The notes under the pieces were generated by a model, which saw only the letters and a list, made by a program, of their open reading frames with translations, ran no database searches and was not told the origin of the DNA. A stretch of 64,000 nucleotides of DNA from Struthidea cinerea (Eukaryota > Chordata > Aves > Passeriformes > Corcoracidae), in contig VZTI01003795.1 of the NCBI GenBank assembly GCA_013397865.1, forward strand, positions 377,296-441,295. The letters run 5' to 3'. The translations under genes were made by a program, and so were the position numbers. This document shows, piece by piece, positions 12,503 through 25,600 of this stretch; position 1 is the first letter of the stretch; each line of letters opens with the position of its first letter.

Positions 12503-12510
12503 GTTCAAAG
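12503..12510 (+). other. Gene 2 last 8 nt of 5' UTR before the start codon
   Basis: A good acceptor (TTGTCTCTAG, AG at 12501-12502) lies 8 nt before ATG 12511. This suggests the start codon sits in the second or a later exon, behind one or more non-coding 5' exons. The frame stays open upstream to 12442. However, the residues from 12511 on match the clade's usual start (a short basic N-terminus, then LLWKNxLxKWRMKxxS), so 12511 is preferred. Confidence 0.65.
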
Positions 12511-15500
12511 ATGAAGGCACTCCAGAGGAATGTAAGTGTACTCCAGCAAACTAAAATTCTCTTGTGGAAAAATGTCCTGATCAAGTGGAGGATGAAGATG
12601 CAGAGCTTTCAGGTAAGAAAGAATTAAAAATAAAACCAAAATAGTAGCTAACTACTGGGGATGGCCAATCCCTGCCTGCCCCTGGACACCAATTTCTTTG
12701 GGTAAAATCAGAACTTAAAGTACTTTTGAGAAGCCTCACTGGTAATGAGCACCTGGAGACTTGAATTTTTTTTAACTGGTGACATTTGTGTCTGGTTTGT
12801 GACAAATGAGGGCACAGATGGGCTCTTGGAGCAGATGATGGGCACAGTGCAGAGAGTCTCTTCGTTAACATCCTGCAAACTGGTGTGACTGAGCTCCTCC
12901 TGGTTGTATTTTAATCCCACAAAGACTGAATTCCTCTTGTTTATGTTTTAACCCCACAAAGAACATGTTTTTGTACTGCCACGAAATTCTCCTCCCTGCT
13001 CTCCCTGGTGTAGGAGTGGATTCTGTCCCTGCTCTTCCTGTTCCTGGTGTTCATCCAGTCCTTGTTAGTGGTGCAAATCCCCTACCCCGAAGCGCCCTAC
13101 AGCCACCTGGGGCAGCTGGATGACCCTGCCTTCAATGCCACTGGGGTCACCATCACGTTCACCCCTGTCACTGCCACCACGAGGCACATCATGAATAAAG
13201 TGGCCTCCAGCTCTGTCATGACAGGTGGGTTTTCCTTTTTAAGTATTGAATTTTGTCGTTATTTGTGCGTGCGGTGTTTTAGCAGTTCTCCAACACCTTT
13301 GATCAGGAGAGAAAATTCATCCTAAATCCTCCATTTTCACAAATATTTCTTCTCTAGGATTTAAGCTACCTGTGAGACCATGTGCCCTTCTGAACTGTAA
13401 AGCTCTGCCTTACCTAATATTCCCTAATTCTTTTGAAACACCTTGGTTCACTCTTCGGAGGTGCATTTCTTCTCAGCTGGCAAACTGTGAACTGTTTGGA
13501 GCTGCCTCCCTGGCCAGTGAGAACTGGAAAAGGAGGAGTTGCCGTGCTAAGAAAGCAGAACGTTCCCTCAATGCTGCGGGCGCATTTCCAGACTCACAAA
13601 ATCTCATGGCAGTATTCTTCTGACGCTCCACAGGTATAAAACTGGAGGAACTGGATGATGAGAGAGCCATGGAGAAAGCCTGGATTTCAAATGAGGAAAC
13701 TATAGGGGTTGTATTTAAGGACAACTTCTCCTACCAACTCAGGTTTCCTACTAGCCATGTGGTTATTCCCAATGAAGTCCTTGGATTCATAGGTAATGTA
13801 AAATGAGAATTTCGGGGTGGTTGCCTGGTGTGGACCGGGTGGGAATAATCCATGTTTGTTAAGTGATGGAATAAATTGGGGGGGTTGGGTGTTTTGGTTT
13901 GGGTTTTTTTTTGTCACCATCCATTTGAAGAGTTTCCCACAGTGCCAATGCATTCTTGTCATCACATTTAAGAGCAAAAATTAATTACTTTTCATTCTTG
14001 TGACGCCCTTTACCTTGCAGACAGCTGCCACGAGTTCTCATCGAGCCACTGCGACAGCCCCAAGTACTGGTACAAAGGCTTCCTGTCCCTGCAGTCCAGC
14101 ATTGATGCTGCTATTATAGAGGTAAATCCAATTTAGGAACTGGCAGAGGCATCCTTTTATTTTAAATACGATACAGGAAAGGCAAACTGTGCCGTGGGAA
14201 CAGCAAGGGGTTTGTCAGAAAATAAAGCTGTTTTAAAAAGTTAATATAAGGAGGATGAAGCAGAACATTCCTTATACAAATGCAGCTCACTGCAGAAAAT
14301 AAACAAAATACTGATCTATTGGCATTGCACTCCTTTAGATGGTGGCAAACCATTCCGTTTGGGAAGAAATGAAATCCATTGCTGGCGTCCGAATGAAGTC
14401 GCAGAGTGTCCTCTTCTCCATCAGCCTGGAGTACAGCTATTTCATGATCGTTATCGTGATGTGCTTCTTCCCCTTCATGTATTTCTTATCGAGGAACGTT
14501 ACACGAGAAAAGAAGAAGCTCAAAGTATTGATGAGGACCATGGGGCTGCAGGACATTGCATTTTGGTGAGTTCTTTTTTAACTGGAATGTGTTTCCCAAA
14601 AACCAGTCAGTCCCTGGGCACTTGAGCAGCAGTTAATCAGTTAAATGGGTTCATAACTTTTCTCCAGCACTGGAAGGACAAAGCAGAGGGTTGAGCATGG
14701 CAGCGGTGTCCTCTTCTCCCTGGTGTATTTCCTCCTAAGGTGGATCATCTGTCTGCTCTGAGGATGTGAAAGAGAAATTATTTCTGTGGAAAATAATTCA
14801 TAATTAATTTTAATAATTAAATTTAAAATGGTTCTGACCTGCAGATGAAGTTGTAACAAGCGCTGTTAATGAACCACAAGGGTGATGGCACCTTTCCCTC
14901 CCCAGGCTCTCCTGGAGTTTGCTGTACTCTCTTTATGTGCTGATCTTCTCGTGCCTGCTGACGGCCCTCGTGCTGCGGGAGCTTTTCTACACCAGCAGCT
15001 TCCCTGCAGTCTCACTCCTGTTTTTCCTCTATGGCCTGGCGTGTGTAAGTCAGGCTTTAAAGCCAGATTTCCTCACCACATGATTTATTACCGTGTTGAT
15101 GAGCCTAAGCACAGCTCCAGAGCCTTTTGCACAGTGCTCAGGACCTTGGTGTGGCCACGCTGGCTGGAACAGCTGAGTGGCTTTTCTAGGCCAGCAGCAG
15201 AGGTTTGATCTGCAGCCTGAAGGGCTGACAGGCCCTCGTTTGGCTACAAAAGGCCCAGCTTGAAACCCAGATCAACCCACTAAGAAGGGCTTTAGTGGAT
15301 TTTGTCATACAGACTCAGCTCACCAGGGATCTGGTGCCTGGCAAATGGAAGTGCTGCTGTTAAGGGTATTTATTCCCTGCAGTGGTTGAAGGAAGCTTCT
15401 GTTCTTACAGATCCACCTGGTTTTCATGCTCTGCTCCCTCTTAAGGACCGCCAAGCTTGTCAGCTCCACGGGGTTCCTCATCATCTTTATCTTCGGATTC

Positions 15501-16687
15501 CTGAGCCTGGCGGTGCTGATAGAAGATGTCCCAGAGCCACTGAAGTGGTTTCTTGGTCTCATGTGTCCTTTCGCATTCAACATCGGCATTGCCAAGGTAC
15601 GGGGGCACCCTCCCTGCAGCTGAACCTTCCGCTGCTGGTAGACAAAGGCACAGCAGTTCCTACCCTCAGCTCAAAAATCCAGCTGTAACACCTTCAGGCA
15701 TTTTTCATTCATCTCCACAGCCTGTTTTGAAACCCCCGCGTGAGCTGAGCTCTTGCTGGGCAGCGCTGAGGGGCTTCGACGCCCCCGTCCCCTTCCCCTG
15801 CTTTAAAATCGGATGAATGCAGAGACAAGCAGGGCCCTTGGCACAAAAAAAATCTGCTGTCGTGCACTTCGGCAGCTTCCACATGACCCCGAGGAAGCCC
15901 CATCCCGGCACACAATAGCCCCATTGTCCTCGGGAGCACCAGGGACAGCATCCTTGGCTGCCCAGTCACTCCGCTCTTCCTGGCAGCAGGGACTGTGCAC
16001 ATCCAACTCCGCATTCCTGCTGCTGCCGCCCTTCCTCCAGCCCCACCTGGGACAAACTGCAGTTTCACAGTTTTCCAGTGGTCATATCTCCATAGCTCTT
16101 TCTAGCTCCGGTGATTTAATATTTGATTTCGTGATCTATATTAAAAAAATCTGCCTGGGAGAGGAGATTTCTGCACCCGCAGAAGAAGAGACTGACTTTG
16201 TTAATTCACCACGTGGTTACAGCAATCAGTATGTAAATTACAGCATTTCTGTCATGACTCTGTCACATCAAAGGTGCCAATATCAGGTTTCCTGAATTGA
16301 CCTCCTCTAAAACGCTGATCTTTTCTTCTCTTTCTGGATTGTTCTGGAAAATTCTGGATGAAAGCATTAAGAACTCTGCATGGAGTAAATTTATTCCCCT
16401 TCCCCTTTAGAAAGAAAATAAGAACAGTTGGTCAGTACCGCAGATGATTTCTGGGTTCACAAACAGTTGCATCCATGGTTTGATGGCACGTGTATATTTT
16501 TCCTGCCTGAAATTTATTCTTCTTTCTCCTTTATTTCAGATTTTCGATTTGGAGAAATATGAAATAGGTTTCTCCTTTTCCAACCTTATGGAGGAAGCAT
16601 ACTTTTTATTTTCAACATACGTGCTGCTGGTGTTTGACTCAGTCTTGTACCTGCTGTTGGCTCTGTATTTCGACAAAATTCTGCCAG
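12511..16687 (+). other. Gene 2 TMD1 exons 1-8
   Basis: Exons: 12511-12612, 13014-13224, 13634-13792, 14021-14121, 14339-14565, 14906-15044, 15411-15596, 16540-16687. Exon 1 encodes the basic N-terminus ending KWRMKMQSFQ. Exon 2 encodes the first membrane span (LLFLFLVFIQSLLVV) and the start of the large extracellular loop. That loop has an NAT glycosylation sequon (FNATG) and the motif HIMNKVASS that is typical of the clade. Exons 5-8 encode the remaining spans, including SYFMIVIVMCFFPFMYFL and TGFLIIFIFGFLSLAVLI, and end at LYFDKILPG. Confidence 0.9.
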
Positions 16688-19600
16688 GTAGGAATGATTT
16701 CTTTTTATTTACACGGATTGCATGGGATGTATCAAGGAAATGATGGGCTGCTCCATTCTCTGAGTCAACCAAAACAAGGTTGGGACTGAAAGAAATGTAT
16801 TATGTTGTGGAGTGACTTTTCTGTTGCTGGCACACGCTGGCAATTCACAGAATCAATGGCAACAAATTATTTAACATTTTCTCTTTCTCATTATGCTGTT
16901 GTTGAACTATTTATGAGATTACAGTGTAATAATGTAATACATAAAGTCTTGAATTCATTAGAGAAAGCCCTGAATCCAACCTTCTGGTCTCCTCTACCTC
17001 TGCTCCAAACCTGGGGCGTTTTGACTGGAAAAAGCACCAATTTTATACTTATTTGAATCTCCTAAATGTTTAGTCCAGGATGGTGTCTTGGCAGTGGCTT
17101 TGGCCAGTGACAGAACATCTTTTTGCTTTCCTGGCAGGCAAATATGGGATCCCAGACCCTCCTCTGTTCTGCCTCAAGGCTTCGTACTGGATGAGGAGCA
17201 AGAGAGGCTCCACCACGGACGTGCCCAGATCCACAGCGAACCCTGAGGAGCTCCTTGGGGATGACGTAGAACCTGTGCCCCCCGAATTCCTGGGGAAAGA
17301 GGCCATCAGGTTAGGAGAGAAGGAATTGCTGGTGTCTGGTAGCTGTGGTTTAGTGCTCCCACAGATCCCCGCTCCTTCCATCAGCTTGGGTTGGACTTTT
17401 CTGGGCAGTTTTCATGTTTGTGAAGCTCTTGCAAAACACTTTGTTTCACAGAGAAAAATTAGAAATAAAAATGTTTCACAGAGAAAAATTAGAGATAAAA
17501 AAGACAATTCAGACTGGTCACTAATGATGAAATTTAGGTAAATTTAGATTAAAAAATAACAGGTTCTTTTCTTCTGTAAGACTGTCCTCTGTTGCAATGG
17601 GCTGGGCCTTGTCTTTGCCAGTCTTGGTGCCCCATTTTTGGTGCCAGGTTGTGATGTTCACACCTGGGCACAGAGCCTGTCAAACCTGTGAATCTCAGCG
17701 TTGTTTCCCAGCACCTCTTATTTGTTTCATGCCGTTTCTGTCACTGTCACCTAAGGGCCATAAGAATGTAAAAGGGCATCAGGGAAGAGCATTTACAGAA
17801 ATCCCCAAAGAATAACCTCCTTACCTTCCTTTTAGGCTCCACAATATTAAAAAAGTCTATAAAAAGAAGGACAAGAAGACAGAAGCTTTAAGAGGTATGA
17901 AAGCTGTGGGACTGATTCCTGTTAAAGACAAGGAAACACCTTTGTGCAGTCAGTCAATGAAATAAAGCCCTTGCATTGCTTGAAAATTTATGTCAAATAT
18001 TAATTGATGTGACTGATCACTATTTTGTTCAGTTTTTACTGATTTCTCTTTTTAATAAGACTAAAGAGAGTAATTTTTTTTAATTGTTTTATTTCTGTCT
18101 TTTCTGTTAAATACAGACCAACCCCACATGCTTTTAGTTAAAGACCTGCAGAGCTTTGCCCCGCTCGGTGCTCTTTTGGCTGATTATTACCACTTAATTC
18201 TTGTACTTCTTGACTTCTCTTGCCTTTGGCAGTGAGTGGGGGCAATTCAAACCTCGTTTCTTCCCAAACTTGGTGTTATTTTCGTTCTAGGTTTGTCTCT
18301 AAACATTTACGAGGGTCAGATCACCGCCTTGCTGGGCCACAGTGGGGCTGGAAAGACAACGCTGCTCAACGTGCTCAGTGGGCTCAGCTTCCCTTCGGAA
18401 GGTGGGAGAAGGCTGGGATGGGGTGGCCTGGATCCAAAAGCTGCAAAGGTCCATTCATTCCCCCTCATCCCATTTACACCCGTGAACAGGCTCTGCCACC
18501 ATCTACAACTACAGACTCTCCGAGATGGGAGACAGGGAGGAGATCAGGGGGATGGTCGGGATTTGCCCGCAGTTCAACACGCAGTTTGAGGTCTTGACGG
18601 TGAAAGAAAACCTGAAAACTTTTGCAGAAATCAAGGGCATCAAGTCCAAAGAGGTCGAGCGAGGGGTGAGTGTGCTCCCCACCATTCCACAGTGGCTCCT
18701 TTTGCACTGGGAAGCTCACAGGATCCACCTGGATCTTCAGAAAATCAAAGCTCCAAGCCCAATCCAGCCTGGCCTTGGACACTTCCAGGGATCCAGGGGC
18801 GGCCACAGCTTCTCTGGGCACCCCGTGCCAGGGCCTCCCCACCCTCACAGGGAAGAATTTCCTCCTGGTACCTGATATAAATCTAAATCCACCCTAATTA
18901 AGGATGGAAGGACAATGGCTGCCGAGAATGGACATCCTTGTGCTGTTCTAGGTGCAAAACATTCTGGAACTGCTGGATATCAGCAACATTCAAGACACTC
19001 AAGCTGAGAAACTGAGTGGTGGACAGAAAAGGAAGTTATCCATTGGAATAGCCATGCTTGGAAACCCCCAGGTAAAGCAGCAGGCACGGCTCTGTGATAT
19101 CAGGAATATTCAGGTCCAACGTGACTAAAACCCTGGGCTTGTATTTGGCTCCAGGATATCAGACTTCTTTAAAGTGCTCATAATTATTCAAATGAATATA
19201 TTTCATATTTTCTTTCCTTGTTTAATTCATAACCCACCTTGCCAGTCGAGTTTTGAAGCAGAGTTCCCTGACCCCTCCCAGCCCACAGAACAGCTGCCCT
19301 TGTCTAAAAGATGCCCTGGGTCTCTTGCCTTCAGAACACCAAACCCCAAAGACTCTCAACTGCTCCAGCAATGAGGAATGTCCGATTCCATCCTTCCTGC
19401 AGGTTTTGTTCCTGGATGAGCCAACGGCTGGGCTGGATCCTCTCTCCAGGCACCAGGTGTGGAGCCTCCTGCGGGAGCAGCAGGCGGGGCGGGTGATCCT
19501 GTTCAGCACCCAGTTCATGGATGAGGCCGATATCCTGGCGGGTGAGCACGGGCTCTGTCTGGGGCATCCCTGTGGGATAACTCTGGAGCACAAAGCCCCA

Positions 19601-22600
19601 AAAGATGGGAACAACTGCTCTGCGCTATAAATTCCTTCGGATTTTCCTTTCTCTAGACCGCAAGGCTTTTATCTCGCACGGGAGGCTGAAGTGCGTTGGC
19701 TCTTCTCTGTTCCTGAAGAAAAAATGGGGGATTTGCTATCATTTAAGGTATCTCCTTCAGCCCCAACAACACCTGGCAACATGCACGTACAAGGGGACAC
19801 CAGAATTAATGAAACCCTGGAGCAGATGTCATCAAAACAAGCAAATCAGCTGCATTCAGATTGAGCTACATTTACTGAAGCAGCAGTAAGGGTTAGGGTT
19901 AGTTAATCCCGAATAGGGTATGAATGAAGACTGTTGGAGTTCTCTTTTTATGCATCCATAAAATGGTGGCTGTTGTTTGTCTGGGTGGGTTTGGGTTGTT
20001 TTTATTCCACGTCTGTGTTTTTTCCACACAACAGGATACACGTCAGTGAGTCTTGTGACTTGGAGAATGTGACATCCCTGGTGAAAGGGCACATCCCCAA
20101 CGCCACCTTCTCAGGACACAGCCAATATGAACTGAGATATAAACTGCCTTTAGAAAACGTGAATAAATTCCCAGGTAATGGATATGAAAATAACTGAGAA
20201 TTAACCATAGAGAAAAAATACAGCGACAAATGTGGGGAACGGGAAATGGAAAGGGAGATTTTCCACAGAGTCACATCAGGACTTCAAAACTGTCTCAGTT
20301 TGGGTTTTCCCCACAATTTTATCATACATTTAAGATCATACTGTGCAACAAATGCTTTTCTACTGTTTGCAATGGCAAACCCAGCAGGCTAAACTGGGCT
20401 GCATGTGTTACTGAGAGTTCAGTTCTCTTTCTGTTAAATGAAAAGACAGAGATAAGAGAAAACCCCACACAACCTGTGCTGCTCCGTGCCTGCTCCTCAC
20501 CCACCGTGCCCATCACTTCAGCCTGACCATCCCACAGAGGATGAAAACCAGTCTGAGATGTTGGTGCTAAGCAGGAAAACATCTTCCATGAGGGATGGCT
20601 GTAGCAGTTATGTGTTCCGCCACACTTTTGTGTCCTGTTCCTTTATCCAGTTCCTTCCTCTGCTGCTTTCTCTGTCACTGGAAATGCTCCGGTCAGGTTG
20701 ACTCAGCTGAACTGGAGTGGTCTGAAGATCTGTGTTCATGCCTTTATCTTATCTCTGTCCTGCAGATCTGTTCAGTGGCCTCGACAGCCGCTCTGAGCAG
20801 GGAATTATCAACTATGGAGTCAGCATGACAACCCTGGAGGATGTGTTCCTGAGACTGGAGGGAGAAGCCACGGCAGTTCAAGAAGGTACAATCGTGGCTG
20901 TGAATTTACAATCCGCAGCCAAAGAGATCAGCTCCTCTGCAGTGACCTCCAAAGGTGGCTCTTAAATTTTCATGAATCCCAGCCTAGAAGCTGGTCTTAG
21001 ACATAAATTTGCACGTGGGAACTCTCTGCAGATGAGCACGTCCCTGGGGAGGAGGGGGCAGAAGCAGGACCACGATGCCCCGACGAGGCAAGGCCGGGCT
21101 CCCTGCTGCTCTCGGACACCAGGAAGGCGTCAGTGCAGGGCCTGGCCCTCTGGAGGCAGCAGGTCTCTGCCATGGCACGGGTGCACTTCTTCAAGCTCAA
21201 GAGCTCGGTGAAGAACCTGCGGTCCATGTAAGTACCAAAGGGATTCTCTCCTGGAGGTCTGGAAGCGGACACAGTCACACCAGGGGGGACAATTTCCACA
21301 CCCCTGTTTCGATGAGTTTGGATTAATTGATATGAGGTCTTGGCTAGGAGTGATCTGAGAATGATCTGCACTCAGAGGAGGGGAAAGTTTTTTCCTTTCC
21401 AGTGCCAGTAACACAAAATCTCCCTTTTGTGCATTTTCATTTCTATGCTGAATAATTTATAGAAGAGAAACCCATTTCCTTTCCGAAGAAAAGAATCATT
21501 TAGAAATACTTCTTTATCAAATGGAAGATGTTTTAAAATAAGTTAGTGTGTACAGAGAGTACTTTCAGGCTCCCTCTGCATTTTTTTTTTAATTCTCTCG
21601 TGTTGCCAGTGTTTGAACTCATTTGGCCCCACTGGGGTTCAGGCTGGAGTTTTCTGGTGAGGCACAAGGAACCAGCGGAATATGCTGATGTATGAGAAAC
21701 TTGTATCTAAAGGAAGTCTGAAAAGCATTTCATGACCCTAAAAATTTGAGCATTCCAGATCTGAGGTCCTCTCCCTGCTACGTTTTGAATGATTTGGTGA
21801 ATGACCAAAGTTTGAGACTTCTGGAAATAAAATTCTCTCATCATTGGTGACAGGGCCTGAGGGAACGGCTGGAGTTATCAGGGGAGAGTTGGAAAGGTTC
21901 TTCCCCCAGAGGGTGCTGGGCGCTGCCCAGGCTCCCCAGGGAATGGGCACGGCCCCGAGGCTGCCAGAGCTCCAGGAGCGTTTGGACAGCACTGCCAGGG
22001 ATGCCCAGGGTGGGGTTGTTGGGGTGTCAGGGCCAGGAGTTGGATCCATGCTCATTGTGAGTCCCATCCAAGTCGGGATATTCCGTGATTCTATGAAAAT
22101 TGCTGGAAGTCTTTAGCAGAGCATTGGGTAACCTGAATACCGTCCACCATTCCCAGCACACAAATGCATTCCGAACGCATTTCTGCTGAATATCTCTTTT
22201 CAGAGTGTTTATTCATCTCTTTCTTAATGCAGTTTGCTGCTCTACGTGGTTTTTCTGCTTCCTCTGGTGCTGCAACTGTGCATGGTGGCTGGCTTGCAGA
22301 GCGTGAGCGCCCGGCAGCTCTCTCCTGCTCAGTACTTCTTGCCCCTGGGGAGGAGATCTTACCTGGAGCCCACCACCCTCCTGGTCTACAACCACACAGG
22401 TGAGGGCAACGAGCCTGCCCTCATCCTTCCCAGTTCTGGGCTTCTTGCTGCTCCAAAGGAAAATACAGGACAGAGCAGATGGTTGTAGATGTAGAGGATC
22501 CAAGGGGAGATGGAGGTTTTAATGAGGGAAGAGAGTAGCCACAGCCTACTGTGGCTTCAGCAGCTGGTGAGATCCTGATGAGAGATGTGAAAGAGGAAAT

Positions 22601-25600
22601 CAGAGCAGGTGAGGTAAGATGGGAACATGGTTCTCCCCCTGCCACAAGTCCAGGTCTCTATCCAAGCAATTTCCGAGTGTAGGATTTTCAAAGCAGGCAC
22701 CACACTCCAGGCTCACCAACCCTGAGTCAAATTAATGGGCTGCTTTCAGAGTTTCACCTTCAACATTCCCATGAGTGGATGCTATTTCATGTTATTTGGC
22801 CAGAGAATGACACTGATATATTCATCAGACAGCCCCAAAAGAAAATTTGTTTTGTAGCAGCTCAGAAAAGTCTGGGAAAAAAAAGACAATGCAAAAATTC
22901 AGACTGAAATCCATTAACTTCCCAAAAATTAACATGCAGTGATCCACCACAGATGTGCTGGCTGATGCCCACAGTTATTAGATTTCCTCTCGTTTTGTTT
23001 GGTGGCCATGGATTTAAAGATAAAAATAAAAATCAAACCATCAAAGACTCTTTTGTTTTCCAGTGTTGTAATTCCTCTGCTTTTGGCCCTCACACCAGGC
23101 ACAGGCATTGACGACTTCATCCATGTGCTCCAGAGCCAGGACCTCACAGTGGAAATAGCAAAGGAGGAAAATATCACGGAGGAGCTACAGCACAACGGGG
23201 CTATAAAAGTCTCCCACAAAGGTCAGGTGAGGATTTTCTTCTCTCCCTCCAGTTTCCTCACAACAACTGAACAATTAAGCAAGGTGCCTCCATCAGCTCT
23301 CCCTGTGGGATGGGCCTGTTGACTTTTTGTACCACAGGTACAAAAATTAGGAAGTGTTTTGAGCAGTAAAGTCCATGCTTGAGAGGAGACCTCATCTCCC
23401 TGACCTTCCACCTCAAAATGTACATTTTTATCACAGCAATACAGACTTCCGATACCTCACAATTTGTTTTTTAGCCAACAAGGCATAAGCAAAGCTATTT
23501 CAGGCCTGGATTTTCCTGGTGTGCTCCTTTTCTACTGCTTCCCTGCAGATGAGGAAAGCCAGGAGTTCTCACCTTGTTTTCCTGCTCTTGGAAGAGCTAC
23601 AGGTTCACCGTGCTGTGCCACTTGGAGGCCATCAACTGCTTCCCAGTGCTGGTGAACGTCATCAGCAACGCCCTGCTGAGAGCCCTCAACTCCACCAGGC
23701 ACATCCAGATCTGGAGCCACCCATTCTTCTCTGTAAGTGGAGCCAGAAGGTGTCAAAAAACAGTTTAAGGTCTCACTAATGAATCAGATTTTAACGGGAA
23801 GCCTTGTAGGGCTGTCTGAACATGTAAATCCACCTTCCTCCACGGTGCCTCTGGAAAAATCACATCTGACTTCAGGAAAACCAGATCTGATTGTTCCCAT
23901 GTGGGTCTCGAGGGCTGCTGGATGGAGAGGGTGGCTGGGAGGGTTTTCTCCAGGAGGTTCCTTATTCTCTCCAGAACATTATTCAAGCTTTGCCCCATCA
24001 GTTGATGGAAGAGAGAGCTCCCCACAAGTCCGGGATGGAGGAGTGGGGCCTGCACCACCCATCTCTCCTCACCAGCAAGCACTTTTCAGGGCTCTGGTTC
24101 AGGAAAACCTTCCAAAATTTGGTTTCAAACCCCGCTGACTGTCCATACTGCCCTGTAATCCAAGAGAAATGCAGCAAGATCAATGGTAAGATGAATTGTA
24201 GGCATTTTCCACAAATGCTTTGTTCTTCTGTTTGCAGCTGTTCAGTCCACGATACTGGGATTATTTTATGTTCGTTTACCTCATTTACATGCTGCTGTTA
24301 TTCCCTGGTTTTCCTCCTCACTTTGCGATGGGCTACACGCAGGATTATAAGGTAAATTCCTTGAAACGGAGCAGGTGTGGGGTGGGCACAAGGGATTACA
24401 GCTGCACTGCCAGAAGGGTGTTTGAGTACAGCATCATGGAATCCTTTAGGCTGGAGAACACCTCTGAGGTAATTGAGTCCAGCCCTATGATTGGCAGCTT
24501 GGGGTGTTTTGATCCACGAGAAGTTTTGCAGCCAGCACAAAATATTAGAAGACAAAAAGAGGTCGAATCTTACGCCAGAATCACAGTGGTGACAGATTTT
24601 ATTCCGTTTTCATTTCCTGGGGCCATTCCCATGGGTGCAGTTGGCCAAACAGGCACCAACAACAAACTACCCTTTAAAATTGTACCTTCCCAGGCGGGAG
24701 CTCGTGCCCAGCTGCGGATCTCGGGGCTCTTTCCCTCGGCCTACTGGTGTGGCCAGGCACTGGTGGACATCCCACTCTGCTGGATCCTGCTCTTCTCCAT
24801 GTTTGGGCTCCAGTTTGCCATGAGCAACAAGATTTCTGGCAGCGCCAGCACCTTCTTCTTGCTGGTACATCCCATTCTGGTGCCTGTTGGTCTGCTTGGG
24901 AGGGATTGAGGGAAAATATTTTGTGTGGGGGTAGCTGAGACACCGTGGGTGCAGATGGTGCTGGAACACTCTGACCTTCTTGTTTCACCTCCTACCTTTC
25001 GGGTTTCTCCAGCTGGAAATAAAGGGAATAAATCTTGCCTTAATATATCCTTTACACCTCAGAGTAAAATTGTGGTAATTTCTAAAAGCCCAGATCTTCC
25101 TGTGGGATCGTTTCCACTGATCCCCATTACTATAGATGGGTTTCTGGTGGTTTAAGCCACTCCATTTTCTCCAACAAAAGCCTTTTTTCCCTGTAGGTCA
25201 TGGGGATGTTGGGTTATGGAATTTCCCTCGTTCTCTTAATCTACGTGATCTCCTTCAACTCTCGCAAAGGATGGAGCTGTGATCTTTGGTCTTTTATCCT
25301 GATAGTGGTGAGCACATGGCTGGATAATGCACTGCGGGGTTTGCAGACATTTTGAGATCTTAAGGGTGAGATAGATGTCAAAACACCAGGTAGAGACATG
25401 GGACATAAATCTGGGTGTGTTTCATAGCAGCCAATTCTGTACTGAATTTGTGTCACCGTGTTCTGTTCCAACAATCCTGCTGTGATGTGGGGAAATACCT
25501 GGATCTAACCTGAACTGGTGCAGGAATGGAAGCAAAAAATTAATTTATCACTCTGCTAACACCCCACATCCAAGAGATGTAAAGTGTTGAGACAGGAGCT

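Larger units (their letters stand above)
17138..19747 (+). other. Gene 2 first nucleotide-binding domain, exons 9-15
   Basis: Exons: 17138-17309, 17836-17894, 18291-18401, 18490-18665, 18952-19071, 19403-19541, 19657-19747. The motifs read Walker A GHSGAGKTT, Q-loop ICPQFNTQF, signature LSGGQKRK, Walker B VLFLDEPTAGLDP and switch STQFMDEAD. The glutamine at the switch position is also found in human ABCA8 and ABCA9 as I recall them, so it looks like a clade trait rather than damage. The domain ends with KCVGSSLFLKKKWGICYHL, also a clade hallmark. Confidence 0.92.

Noticed and set aside
12442..12510. In-frame upstream ATG for gene 2 at 12442
   Set aside because: A splice acceptor at 12501-12502 and the family N-terminus starting at 12511 make the upstream residues unlikely to be coding.
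19885..19906. Telomere-like TAAGGGTTAGGGTTAG in gene 2 intron 15
   Set aside because: Only two to three units are present, too short to call an interstitial telomeric repeat.
23064..23098. Treating TGTTGTAATTCCTCTG... as the start of gene 2 exon 20
   Set aside because: With the upstream exon's phase it gives an immediate TAA. The acceptor at 23098 keeps the frame and the family sequence.
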